Made by a program: the position numbers and the translations under genes
Notes under the pieces: generated by a model
Told to the model about the DNA's origin: nothing
The model's input: only the letters and a program-made list of their open reading frames with translations
Databases searched by the model: none
Shown: in pieces, positions 52,260 through 60,761 of the stretch
How the letters are laid out: every line of letters begins with the position of its first letter
Position numbering within the stretch: position 1 is the stretch's first letter
Assembly: GCA_016795285.1 (NCBI GenBank)
Contig: JAEUIC010000035.1
Span: forward strand, 1 to 64,000
Source of the DNA: Planctomycetota bacterium
Lineage (GTDB): Bacteria; Planctomycetota; B15-G4; SIAN01
Direction of reading: 5' to 3'
DNA: 64,000 bases

Positions 52260-52868
52260 TCAGCGCAACGGCGCGCGGCGGGAGGGCGACTTGTCGACGA
52301 CCACCTCGATGAGATCGTCGCCCGCCTCGACCGCGTCGCGCGGCGAACCGTAGTTGCCGTCCATCCGCCCGTTCGGGCCGGACGAGATCACGATGCAGTC
52401 GCGGTCGTCTTCGAGGGCGAGCGGGTAGACGACGACGACGTAGGCGTAGCCCCACGGGTCGGCGGTGAGGCGCTCGAGGTAGGGGCCCTTCCAGTCGGGG
52501 TAGCCCGGCTGCCGCTTCCCCTGCGGCGCGTTCGCCATCAGGTGGTCGGCGAGGTTGCCTTGGTGCTCGTCGGGGTAGTAGTAGGTCCCCTCGGCGATCA
52601 AGCCCGGGCCGAGCAGCCGGTGGAGCGCGCGCGGCGCGCCGTCCTTGCCGCGCGTCGGCGGGAGCGCGGTCGTCTCCATGAAGCGGAAGAGCCCGGCGCC
52701 GATCGCGGCCATCTCCTGGCGCGCTCGCTGCTCGGTCTGCCACTGCCGCCACGTCCGGAAGGCGGGCAGCACGAGGCCCGAGAGCATCACGACGAGCGAG
52801 GCGCTGATCGCCATCTGCACGGTGCGCGGCGGGAAGACACTCGGTTGGCTCGCGGGCGAGCGCGCCAT
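52260..52868 (-). CDS. Type II secretion GspG-like pseudopilin
   Basis: 202 residues from ATG at 52868, which has GGAG six bases upstream. A hydrophobic N-terminal helix (VQMAISASLVVMLSGLVLPA) is followed by an amphipathic stretch (QRARQEMAAIGAGLFRFMET) and a C-terminal part with GPYLERLTADPWGYAYVV and VISSGPNGRMDG, the DPWGxxY and SxGxDG-like signature of major pseudopilins. The helix lacks the usual G-F-T-L-I-E cleavage site, so processing by prepilin peptidase is doubtful. Confidence 0.75.
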   Translation of the reverse strand: MARSPASQPSVFPPRTVQMAISASLVVMLSGLVLPAFRTWRQWQTEQRARQEMAAIGAGLFRFMETTALPPTRGKDGAPRALHRLLGPGLIAEGTYYYPDEHQGNLADHLMANAPQGKRQPGYPDWKGPYLERLTADPWGYAYVVVVYPLALEDDRDCIVISSGPNGRMDGNYGSPRDAVEAGDDLIEVVVDKSPSRRAPLR

Positions 52869-53454
52869 CAGCGGCTCCGTCGAGAAGTGCGCCCGATCAC
52901 GGGAGTCGCTGGCCGCTTCGGCTCCGCCACCCACTCCGCTTGATCGGAATCGATGAGCGGAAACAGATCTGACACCGCAGCGGGATGAGAAGTGCTCGGA
53001 AAGCGACCTTAGATGGATCGCAATCCGATCCAGACCGGGAATTCCACGACTCCCGCACTGTTGATTTGGCGTCCCGGCGGCGGAATCCTAGGCGCCACTT
53101 CGCGGATCGCACCATCCGCAGCCCCCGCACCCCGCCCCATGGGCGCGTCCGGGGAGCGCGATCGCGAATCGACCGTTGGGCGCTAGGCGAGCATCCAACG
53201 GCCCGAGTTCGAGCAACTGGCTTCGAGCGAACGTCGGCGACCAGGCAGGCGACCTGGCCGAGCGGCGACAGGGAGAGGCTCCGTAGCGAGCGCTCCCGTT
53301 TGGGAGGAAGAGCGTCACGGCCCGGATTCCGGGTCGATTCTTTCATGCGCTTCACGGCGCGAAGGGCTCGGGCGGTTGGTCGCACGACGTCACCTGGCAC
53401 CCGCTCGGCGGGCGTCGAGCCTGGGCTCTTTCGGTTCATTGAGGAGGAGAGTGG
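52869..53454. other. 586-base intergenic region upstream of the porin gene
   Basis: No credible gene is seen on either strand. It is less GC-rich than its surroundings near 52945-53070. AGATCTGAC, the reverse complement of the GTCAGATC core, occurs at 52967. TTGATTTGGC at 53061 could be a -35 element, but the -10 partner at 17 bases is poor. A long untranslated leader or small RNA is possible. Confidence 0.5.
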
Positions 53455-54966
53455 ATGCGTAAGGCAGGTGCGATGTCGGTCCTGGCACTCGGTGCAGGAT
53501 CGCTGGCGTTCGGGCAGGACGCCTCGTCCCAGGCGCAGAAGATCGCCGAGCTGCAGAAGCAGGTCGATGCGATGCAGGCGCAGCTGCGGGCGCTGCAGAC
53601 CGAGACGCCGAGCGTCGGCCTCGAGGCCCGCCTCGACGGTGCGGTCCGCAACAGCCCGGTCGAGGCGCTGCGCGAGCCGCGCCGCTTGAACATCAGCGCC
53701 CCGGGGCTCGACGGCCTGAACATCGACGGCCTCGTCCACATCCGTGGCGACTACTGGGCCAACTTCGACTCGGGCGGCGGCAACAACGACGTCAGCTCGT
53801 TCGGCACCGAGGCGCAGCTCGGCTTCGATGCGCGCGTCTCCGAGAAGACCTCGGTCCGCATCGGCCTGCACTACTCCGACATCTGGGGCAACGACACGAA
53901 CCACGGCCTCGGCGGGACGAGCCGGCTCACCGATGACTCGACCACGAGCTCGGACGGCGACATCAACGCCCAGGAAGTGCTGCTCCGCGTCGGCGACCTC
54001 TACGGCACCGGCGTCGACATGACCGTCGGCCGCCAGCGCATCGAGCTCGGCGCCGAGCGCATCATCGGCGACGACGACTGGCGCCTCACCCGGACCTCAT
54101 TCGACGGCTTCCGCTTCGACAACGACCTCGGCGACGCGGCCGGCCGCTGGACGCTGATGGCGCTGCGCCTGCACGACGCCGACAACAGCGGCAACCGCGA
54201 GCTGCTGCCGAGCTCGCCGAGCGCTCCGGGCAACAACCCGCTGAACAACGCCGACCTCTACGGCTTCTACTACACGGTCATGCCGCGGGACATCGGCACG
54301 ATCGACGCGTACTTCTTCCACCTCGAGGACTTCAACTACCCGGCCGGCATGGAGCGCACGCGCTTCTCGACCTACGGCGCGCGCTGGGCGAGCCCGGACT
54401 GGGAGGGGCTCAACTTCGAGGCCGAGGGCGCCACGCAGTTCGGCGAGATCTTCGGCCAGAAGACGCACAACTACGGCTTCGGCACCTACGCGCTGCACGG
54501 CAGCGCCGCGTTCGAGCCGCGCGACGTCGAGTACTTCGACAGCGTCTACGCCGCCTACGACTACGCGACCGGCGGCGACAGCCTCGAGGAGAACTTCCAG
54601 CAGCTCTTCCCGTCGCTGCACGGCTGGTTCGGCCTCACCGACATGTTCGGCTGGTCGAACATCCAGCACACGACGCTCGGCGCGTCCTTCGACCTCGGCG
54701 AAGGGCAGCTGAACCTCGGCTACCACTGGAGCCGCCGCGCGACCACCAGCGCCGGCTTCGGCGGCTACAACATCTCGGCGGCCAGCTCGGGCGGCAACAA
54801 GTCGCTCGGCGAGGAAGTCGACCTCACCTACGTGATGCAGTGCTCGAAGTCGACGACCGTGGGCATGGGCCTCGGCTACTTCTTCGCGGGCAACGGCTTC
54901 CACGACCTGACCGGCAACGCCGACAACATGATGTTCAGCTACTTCGCGTTCAGCACCCGCTTCTGA
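53455..54966 (+). CDS. Outer-membrane porin, alginate-export-like, coiled-coil N-terminus
   Basis: 503 residues; GAGGAGGAG precedes the ATG. A signal peptide of about 20 residues ends AFGQ. A short coiled coil follows (AQKIAELQKQVDAMQAQLRA), common in planctomycete and proteobacterial porins. The barrel from about 85 has RGDYWANFDSG, VDMTVGRQRIELGAERIIGD, WRLTRTSFDGFRFD and alternating strands up to the terminal SYFAFSTRF, whose last residue is Phe as in most outer-membrane barrels. The substrate is unknown. A hairpin follows the gene. Confidence 0.82.
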   Translation: MRKAGAMSVLALGAGSLAFGQDASSQAQKIAELQKQVDAMQAQLRALQTETPSVGLEARLDGAVRNSPVEALREPRRLNISAPGLDGLNIDGLVHIRGDYWANFDSGGGNNDVSSFGTEAQLGFDARVSEKTSVRIGLHYSDIWGNDTNHGLGGTSRLTDDSTTSSDGDINAQEVLLRVGDLYGTGVDMTVGRQRIELGAERIIGDDDWRLTRTSFDGFRFDNDLGDAAGRWTLMALRLHDADNSGNRELLPSSPSAPGNNPLNNADLYGFYYTVMPRDIGTIDAYFFHLEDFNYPAGMERTRFSTYGARWASPDWEGLNFEAEGATQFGEIFGQKTHNYGFGTYALHGSAAFEPRDVEYFDSVYAAYDYATGGDSLEENFQQLFPSLHGWFGLTDMFGWSNIQHTTLGASFDLGEGQLNLGYHWSRRATTSAGFGGYNISAASSGGNKSLGEEVDLTYVMQCSKSTTVGMGLGYFFAGNGFHDLTGNADNMMFSYFAFSTRF

Positions 54967-55022
54967 GCCAGCGCTCGAGCGGACGCACCGCCGCGCTCGT
55001 CGCGGCCTGATCGGATCGCTGC

Positions 55023-55054
55023 AGCCCGGCGGAGGGAATCCCTTCCGCCGGGCT
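55023..55054 (+). terminator. Hairpin after the porin gene
   Basis: An 11-bp stem AGCCCGGCGGA (55023-55033) pairs with 55044-55054 and can be extended through GGGAATCCC. The following GTTCTCG is only weakly T-rich. Confidence 0.75.
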
Positions 55055-55095
55055 GTTCTCGTCGCTGCGCCGTTCTCGTTGCAGCGCCATCGCCG

Positions 55096-57282
55096 TCAAT
55101 CGCGGCCGCTCTTCCCGCTCGACGCCGCGGCCGGCTCGACGATCCGCACCGCACCGGCCGGCGCGAGCCGCACCGCGACGACGCCGCGCCGACCGTCCTC
55201 CACCACCCGGCCCGCCGCCTCGCCGAGCGGCACGACCTCGAGCGATCGCGCGGTCGGGAGCGCCAGCTCGAACTCGAGCGGCCGATCGAGCGCCGGCGCT
55301 GGCACCGCGGTCCACTCGCGCCGACCTTCGCGCTGCCGCTCGCGGAGGTGGACCCGTCCGATCGCCGCGCCGTCGAGTCGCGCGACGCCGCCCGCGCGCG
55401 CGCCCTCGATCCAGCCGCGCAGCGCCGCGGCCGTCGCGTGCAGCGCCGCACGCGCCTCGTCCGGCGGGCCGCGCACGCAGCCGCCGACGCGCGCGTCGAG
55501 GTAGAGCGTGCGACCGCTCGCGAGGCGCCGCTCGAAGCCGAGCGCGGTCCGTTGCGTGCCCAAGCGCGCCGAGAGCGCTTCGCCTTCGGCCGGTGTGAGC
55601 AGCAGCGGCTCGCGTCGCTTCGCATCGGCGGCGACGCTCTCCTCGAGGTCGTCGAGGTCGCGCCCCATCTCCCGCTCCACGCCGAAGAGGCGCGCGAGCG
55701 CCCCGCCGTCGCGACCGCGCAAGGACTCGTCGAAGAGCGCCGCATGCGCATCGCCGAGCAGCGCACCCCCCGCCGCCACCCACCGCTCGAGCTCTGCGAG
55801 CAGCGGCTCGCCGATCGCGAACGCCTCGCTCAGCACGACCAGCGTCTCGCCCGGCGCCGCGAGCGCCTCGGCCGGCAACCCGGCGCGCTCGTCGAAGAAG
55901 CGCCACGGCAACCCGAGCGCGAGCAGCAGCTCGACCCACCCCTCGCGCGCCGTCGCGGTCGACGAGCGGTCGCTCTCCCACGAGGTGAGGCGGTTGCGCC
56001 ACGTGCGGCCGTCCTCCCAGGAGTCGACCATCCAGCCGGCGCGCGCGGCCGCTTGGCTGACCGCGATCAAGACGCGCGGCGGCGCCGGCGTCGAGCCGCG
56101 CTGCTGCGCGCGCAACTCGCGGCCGAGCGCCACGAAGCGCGCCAGCTCCCGCCCCGCCTCGGTCAACGCCGCGCCGTCGGCCTCCCCTTCGCCGCGGAGC
56201 AGCAGCGGACCGCTCGACCAGGCGACCACGCCGTCGTCGCCGCGCGCGATCCGCGTCAGCAGCTCGCGCGGCTGCCAGCCGGGACGCGGCGCATCGGGGA
56301 CGAAGAGGGTCGAGACGATGCGCGCCGTCGGCTCCGCCAGCGAGTGGACCAGCTCCGGCGCCGCTCCCGTCTCGTACGGCTCGTGCAACGAGAGCGCCGG
56401 CGCGAGCAGCCCCCAGTCGAAGCCGCCGAACGCCGACGGGAAGCTGCCGCCCGTGAAGCCGATCGGCGCGTCGCGATCGCGCGCGGTCGCGCGCGCCGCG
56501 AGATCGACCAGCCGTCGCGCGAGCGCCACCCCCATGAACTCGCGATGGGCGCTCCACGCCGCGAAGTTCAACCGCTCCAGCGCGACGTCGTCGGCCGCTT
56601 CGCGCGCCTCGCCAGTCGTCGGCGGCAGCAGCTCCGCGTACGACGCGAAGCGACTCCCCCACGCCGCGTTCAGCGCCGCGATGGGGCCGTGGCGCTCCGC
56701 GAGCCAGGCGCGGAACGCCGCGAGCGTCGCCGGCGCGAAGCAGTAGTCCATCGGATTGACGCCGCGCGTCACCGACAGCTCGTCGTCGAGCACGTAGCCG
56801 AGCGGCGCGTGGGCGGCGTGGCGTTCGAGCCCGGCGTCGACGCGCGCGCGCAGCCGCTCGGCGAGCGCGTCGTCGCAGAGTCCGCTCGGTCGCTGCGGAC
56901 GGTGGTGGCGCGGATCGTCAGCGAGGGCGGCGCGGTCGCGCTCGAAGACGGGGGGTCGCAGGTAGAGATCGCCCTTGCCGGCGAGGTGGTCGATGTAGAC
57001 GTCGAGACCCGCCGCGTACGCCGCGGCGCCGTCGTCGCTCGCCTCGACGTTGCAGCCGCCGAGTCCCGCCGCGCGCAACGTCGCGAAGGGGCGCGGACCC
57101 GGCGGCGGCCCGCCGTGGAACCAGACGAAGACCGGGAACGCCTCCCAGCGCTCGTCGCGAGCGCGGCGCGCCGACTCGACCGCCCCCTCCGGCACCGCCG
57201 GCGCGCCCGCCTCCTGTCCCTGCGCCCCGCCGGCGACGGCGAGCGCGCTCGCGAGCGATGCGGCGAGCCACGCCGCGCTCAC
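55096..57282 (-). CDS. Secreted GH42-like glycoside hydrolase
   Basis: 728 residues from GTG at 57282, which overlaps the helicase stop as GTGA and has GGAGG seven bases upstream. The signal peptide is MSAAWLAASLASALAVAGG. FPVFVWFHGGPPPGPRPFAT, LGYVLDDELSVTRGVNPMDY, TLAAFRAWLAERHGPIAALN with AAWGSRF, and ALSLHEPYETG fit a clan GH-A enzyme similar to beta-galactosidase family 42; the two Glu residues in DDEL and HEPYE are candidate catalytic acids but unproven. A later domain (LVVLSEAFAIGEPLLAELER; LERWVAAGGALL) matches the GH42 trimerisation-like fold. It probably cleaves a polysaccharide outside the cytoplasm. Confidence 0.72.
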   Translation of the reverse strand: MSAAWLAASLASALAVAGGAQGQEAGAPAVPEGAVESARRARDERWEAFPVFVWFHGGPPPGPRPFATLRAAGLGGCNVEASDDGAAAYAAGLDVYIDHLAGKGDLYLRPPVFERDRAALADDPRHHRPQRPSGLCDDALAERLRARVDAGLERHAAHAPLGYVLDDELSVTRGVNPMDYCFAPATLAAFRAWLAERHGPIAALNAAWGSRFASYAELLPPTTGEAREAADDVALERLNFAAWSAHREFMGVALARRLVDLAARATARDRDAPIGFTGGSFPSAFGGFDWGLLAPALSLHEPYETGAAPELVHSLAEPTARIVSTLFVPDAPRPGWQPRELLTRIARGDDGVVAWSSGPLLLRGEGEADGAALTEAGRELARFVALGRELRAQQRGSTPAPPRVLIAVSQAAARAGWMVDSWEDGRTWRNRLTSWESDRSSTATAREGWVELLLALGLPWRFFDERAGLPAEALAAPGETLVVLSEAFAIGEPLLAELERWVAAGGALLGDAHAALFDESLRGRDGGALARLFGVEREMGRDLDDLEESVAADAKRREPLLLTPAEGEALSARLGTQRTALGFERRLASGRTLYLDARVGGCVRGPPDEARAALHATAAALRGWIEGARAGGVARLDGAAIGRVHLRERQREGRREWTAVPAPALDRPLEFELALPTARSLEVVPLGEAAGRVVEDGRRGVVAVRLAPAGAVRIVEPAAASSGKSGRD

Positions 57283-59255
57283 CACGGCGCCTCCTCCTCG
57301 CCGCCGAGCGGGATCTCCTCGCCGTCGCGCAGCACCAGCTTCGGGCAGTCGGGCAGCGCCTCGAGGAAGAGCCGGCCGTAGCGACGCTGGATGATCCGCG
57401 CATCGAGCACGGTGACGACGCCGGTGTCGTCCTTGCGGCGGATCAGCCGCCCGAAGCCCTGCTTGAAGCGCAGCACCGCCTTCGGCAACGAGAGGGTCAT
57501 GAAGGGATCGGCGCCGCTCTTCTGCGCGCGATCGCTGCGCGCCTTCTCGAGCGGATGGTCGGGCATCGGGAACGGCAGCCGCGTCAGGACCACGTGCGAG
57601 AGCTCCTGCCCCGGCACGTCGACCCCTTCCCAGAACGACGCCAGGCCGAAGAGCGCCGCCGGCTGCGACGCGCGGAACTCCTCCACCATGCGGCTGCGTG
57701 GCAATCCTTGCCCCTGCACCAGCAAGCGGATCCCGGCGCGCTCGAGCGCCGCCTGCGTGCCGGCTGCGACCGCTTCCATCGTCTTGCGGCTGGTGAAGAG
57801 CACGAAGGCGCGCCCCTCGCTGCGGCGCAGGTGGCCGGGCAGCCGCTCGATCATCGCGGCGAGCCACGCCTCGGGCTGCGTCGGCTCGGGGAGCGGGTCG
57901 ATGACCAGGCGCGCCTGGCGGCGGTAGTCGAACGGCGAGGCGAGCACGAGCTTGCGCGCGTCGCGGATGCCGCTGCCGCGCGCGAGCCAGGAGAAGCGAT
58001 CGGGCGGCGGCGCGACCGCGAGCGTCGCGCTGGTCAGCACCACCGACTGCAGCGGCGCGAAGAGCTCCTTCGCCAGCACCGGGCCGGGATCGATCGGCGC
58101 GGCGCAGAGCGAGACGTCGCCCCCCTCCTCGCCGCGCTCGACGTAGGCGACCTCCTCGGCACTGCTGCCGGCCAGCGCGCGCGCCACCTGCTCGGCCTGC
58201 TCCTGCACGACGCGCGCGCGCGCCGAGAGATCGCCCTTCAGCGCCTCGTCGCGCTCGCGCTCGGCGTGGTCGGCGAGCCGGTCGTGCAGCTCGTGGAGCG
58301 CGGTCGGCAGCCCGCGCGGCAGCGCCTCGGGCGTCGCGATCGGCGCCAGCAAGCGCGGCCCGGCGAAGCGCGCGGCCTTCTCGAAGAGCTCCTGCGTCGC
58401 GTAGCGCGCGCGGGTCAGGGCGTGGTGCGCCGCATCGCTCGCCCCCTCCTCGAGCTCGTCCAGCACGCGCTGCGCCTGCTTCAACGCCGAGAGCACGCCG
58501 CCGCGCGAGACGCGCCCGCCGAGGTGCTCGGAGGCGATCTCCTCGAGGTGGTGCGCCTCGTCGATGATCAAGTAGGCGTAGGGCGGCAGCACCGCGCCGC
58601 CGCTGCGCTTCAGCTTCAAGTCGGCGAGCAGCAGCGCGTGGTTCACCACCAGCACGCCGGCGTCGCGCACGCGCTTCTTCGCATCCTGCCACGCGCACGC
58701 CTCGAAGTGGGGCGAACGGGTGCCGAGGCAGTTGCCGCGCTCGGCGCGCACCGCCGCCCACGACTCGTGGCGCGGCTCGAAGTCGAGGCTGCTGCGCGTC
58801 CCCTTCGGATCGGTGGCGGCCCACGCGACCAGCTGGTTCAGCTCGCGCGCGGCGACCGGCGACTCGAAGAGCAGGTCGGTGCGCCGCAGCGCCAGCTCGG
58901 CGCGCCGCCGGCAGACGTAGTTCTCGCGCCCCTGCACGAGCGCCGCCTCGAGCGGCACGCCGAGGATCTCGCGCAGGAAGGGCAGGTCGCGCTCGACGAG
59001 CTGCTCCTGCAGGTTGCGCGTCCAGGTCGAGACGACGACGCGGCGATCGGGCAGGTCGGCATGGAGCAGCGCCGGCAGCAGGTAGGCGAAGGTCTTGCCG
59101 GTGCCGGTCCCCGCCTCGACGAAGAGGCGGGCGCGATCGTGGAAGGCGCGATCGACCGCCTCGGCCATGGCGATCTGGCTCTCGCGCTCCTCGAACGCGC
59201 CGTAGCGCGCCGCGATCGCTCCCCCGGGACCGAGCAGCTCCCGCATCCGCGTCAT
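57279..59255 (-). CDS. DinG/XPD-family ATP-dependent DNA helicase
   Basis: 658 residues. Walker A is EAGTGTGKT (47-55), the DEAH box IDEAHH (231-236), with LTSATL, FASFWEGVDVPG-like GLASFWEGVDVPG and QGFGRLIRRKDDTG as motifs III, V and VI. The Fe-S region keeps Cys115 (NYVCRRR), Cys176 (NCLG) and Cys187 (FEAC), but the second Cys of the usual CLGxxCPxxxxC run is Ser181. The family unwinds R-loops, forks or damaged DNA 5'-3'. It ends overlapping the start of the hydrolase gene by four bases. Confidence 0.93.
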   Translation of the reverse strand: MTRMRELLGPGGAIAARYGAFEERESQIAMAEAVDRAFHDRARLFVEAGTGTGKTFAYLLPALLHADLPDRRVVVSTWTRNLQEQLVERDLPFLREILGVPLEAALVQGRENYVCRRRAELALRRTDLLFESPVAARELNQLVAWAATDPKGTRSSLDFEPRHESWAAVRAERGNCLGTRSPHFEACAWQDAKKRVRDAGVLVVNHALLLADLKLKRSGGAVLPPYAYLIIDEAHHLEEIASEHLGGRVSRGGVLSALKQAQRVLDELEEGASDAAHHALTRARYATQELFEKAARFAGPRLLAPIATPEALPRGLPTALHELHDRLADHAERERDEALKGDLSARARVVQEQAEQVARALAGSSAEEVAYVERGEEGGDVSLCAAPIDPGPVLAKELFAPLQSVVLTSATLAVAPPPDRFSWLARGSGIRDARKLVLASPFDYRRQARLVIDPLPEPTQPEAWLAAMIERLPGHLRRSEGRAFVLFTSRKTMEAVAAGTQAALERAGIRLLVQGQGLPRSRMVEEFRASQPAALFGLASFWEGVDVPGQELSHVVLTRLPFPMPDHPLEKARSDRAQKSGADPFMTLSLPKAVLRFKQGFGRLIRRKDDTGVVTVLDARIIQRRYGRLFLEALPDCPKLVLRDGEEIPLGGEEEAPW

Positions 59256-59323
59256 GGCCGGCCCGCCGCGCGGCTGCCCGGCGCCGCCGCGGCGCGCGGG
59301 GGCTCGCGCCGCGGCCCGCGCTG

Positions 59324-59352
59324 TTGCCGGTCCGGCACCAGCGGCCTACGAT
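59324..59352 (+). promoter_or_regulatory. Promoter of the small lipoprotein gene
   Basis: TTGCCG (59324-59329) and TACGAT (59347-59352) are separated by exactly 17 bases, 29 bases before the ATG. A C-rich run follows the -10. Confidence 0.6.
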
Positions 59353-59381
59353 CCTCCGCCTCGTTCTCCCGGGAGCTTTCC

Positions 59382-59942
59382 ATGAGCTGGCGCGGTCCTC
59401 TCGTCCTGGTCGCCGTGATGGCGGCGGTCTCGGGCAGTTCGCTCCTCGGCGGCTGCTCTGCCACCCACGATGGGGCGGCGAGCAGCGGCGAGGGCGACGT
59501 CGCGAACGACGCCATGCCCCGGGGCGCCGCCCAGCCGTGGGAAGTCGACCCGTACAGCCGGACGGAGGAGATCTTCGTCGACGGCGAGCCGGTCGGCTAC
59601 CTCGTCTCCTATGACGCCATTCCCGACGGGTTGGTGCTGGAGCGCGCGATGCCGGCCGGGAGCGCCCGCATCCAGGATCGCGAGTTCGAGGATGTCGGCT
59701 TCGTCTCGCCGCGCGGCCTCTTCTTCCGCCACGCGGCGAAGGGGGCAGAGGCGCTGGGCTACCACCCGCTCGACGAGGGGTTGCGCCTCTTCTTCGGCAG
59801 CGGGCGGCAGGTGAAGCTCACCGCGTTGGTTCCGAGCGCCCGCAAGCCGGCGGCCGCCCCCTCCGAGGGGGGCGACGAGCTCGTCGAAGAGGGCTCCGAG
59901 GGCGGCGAAGAGGTCGCGGACGAAGGGGACGACGAGGGGTGA
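59382..59942 (+). CDS. Small lipoprotein of unknown function
   Basis: 186 residues. The signal peptide has a lipobox SLLGGC with Cys25. The folded part is short (SRTEEIFVDGEPVGYLVSYD to about 145, RLFFGSGRQVKLTALVPS) and the last 40 residues are a Glu/Gly/Asp-rich, probably disordered tail. I do not recognise the family. It is divergent from the helicase and convergent with the HAMP-like gene. Confidence 0.75.
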   Translation: MSWRGPLVLVAVMAAVSGSSLLGGCSATHDGAASSGEGDVANDAMPRGAAQPWEVDPYSRTEEIFVDGEPVGYLVSYDAIPDGLVLERAMPAGSARIQDREFEDVGFVSPRGLFFRHAAKGAEALGYHPLDEGLRLFFGSGRQVKLTALVPSARKPAAAPSEGGDELVEEGSEGGEEVADEGDDEG

Positions 59943-59950
59943 AACGAGTC

Positions 59951-59980
59951 GCGGAGGACGACGTCACCGTCGCCCTCCGC
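59951..59980. terminator. Possible bidirectional hairpin
   Basis: A 12-bp stem with one mismatch (59951-59962 with 59969-59980) and loop GTCACC lies between the convergent lipoprotein and HAMP-like genes. No strong T run on either side. Confidence 0.5.
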
Positions 59981-60030
59981 GTTCGGTCGAACCGGGTCGC
60001 GCGCCCGCTCGCGCGCGCGTGCCCCTTCGG

Positions 60031-60744
60031 TCAGTCGCGCGACTTCGCGCTGGCGAGCGTCGTCTTCGCCACGGCCGCCTCGCTCATCGGCTCGATCGCC
60101 TTCTCGCCCGGCCCCTGGCCGATCGGCTCGCACATCGGCGCGCAGGTCAGCAGCTCGAAGGCGTCGACCTCCCGCTCGAGCTTCGCGAGCGCCGCGAGCG
60201 CCTCCTGGCCCGCTTCGCCGGTCGCCGGCCCGAGCGCCTGACGCGCCTTCGCCAGCGCCGTCTTCGTCTCGCCGCGCACCGTCGCGAGCTGGTCGTGCAC
60301 GACGACGAGCGCCTGGTGGAACTCGGCCGCGGTGTCCTGCAGCAGGTCGCTCTTGCGCACCTGCACGCCGCGCGGGACGCGCAGCCGCGACAGGTCGCGC
60401 ATCACCGCCTTGAAGCGGAAGTTCGGGCCGGCGATGCGGAAGGTCTCCAGCACGCCGTGCGCGAAGAGGCAGAGGAAGGTGCAGACCAGCGGCGCGAGGA
60501 TCAGCCGCATCAGCACCTCGACGCGGAACGCCGTCTCCATCAGCGCCCACTCCGGCGGATCGCCGAGGAAGGTGAAGACGACCGGCGCCACGATGGCGAT
60601 CACGAGGAAGAGCAGCAGGTAGAAGAGCAGGAAGCCGCCGAGGCGGCCGATGAAGCGCAGCTGGAAGTCCCGATCGATCAGGACGGTCTTGCGCCGTTCG
60701 AGCTGGTTCGGATGGGCCATCGCGGTCACTTCCTCGCTTTCCAT
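60031..60744 (-). CDS. Membrane protein with HAMP-like region
   Basis: 237 residues from ATG at 60744 (GGAGG nine bases upstream); an ATG at 60720 is an alternative. Two hydrophobic segments (FLLFYLLLFLVIAIVAPVVF; LMRLILAPLVCTFLCLFAHG) are followed by AGPNFRFKAVMRDLSRLRVP and VQVRKSDLLQDTAAEFHQAL, the wording of HAMP domains without a kinase or methyl-acceptor output. A coiled coil and a charged tail end the protein. Such HAMP-only proteins sit near pilus genes in some bacteria; the role is unknown. It lies 17 bases after the TPR gene. Confidence 0.7.
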   Translation of the reverse strand: MESEEVTAMAHPNQLERRKTVLIDRDFQLRFIGRLGGFLLFYLLLFLVIAIVAPVVFTFLGDPPEWALMETAFRVEVLMRLILAPLVCTFLCLFAHGVLETFRIAGPNFRFKAVMRDLSRLRVPRGVQVRKSDLLQDTAAEFHQALVVVHDQLATVRGETKTALAKARQALGPATGEAGQEALAALAKLEREVDAFELLTCAPMCEPIGQGPGEKAIEPMSEAAVAKTTLASAKSRD

Positions 60745-60761
60745 TTCGGTCGGCCTCCGCC

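Noticed and set aside
55348-57381. Plus-strand frame of 677 codons opposite the GH42-like gene
   Set aside because: Arg/Ala/Glu shadow composition; the minus strand has a signal peptide, ribosome site and glycosidase-like blocks.
57283-58824. Upstream extension of the GH42-like frame through the helicase gene
   Set aside because: The extension is out of frame with the helicase and Arg-rich; a signal peptide starts exactly at GTG 57282.
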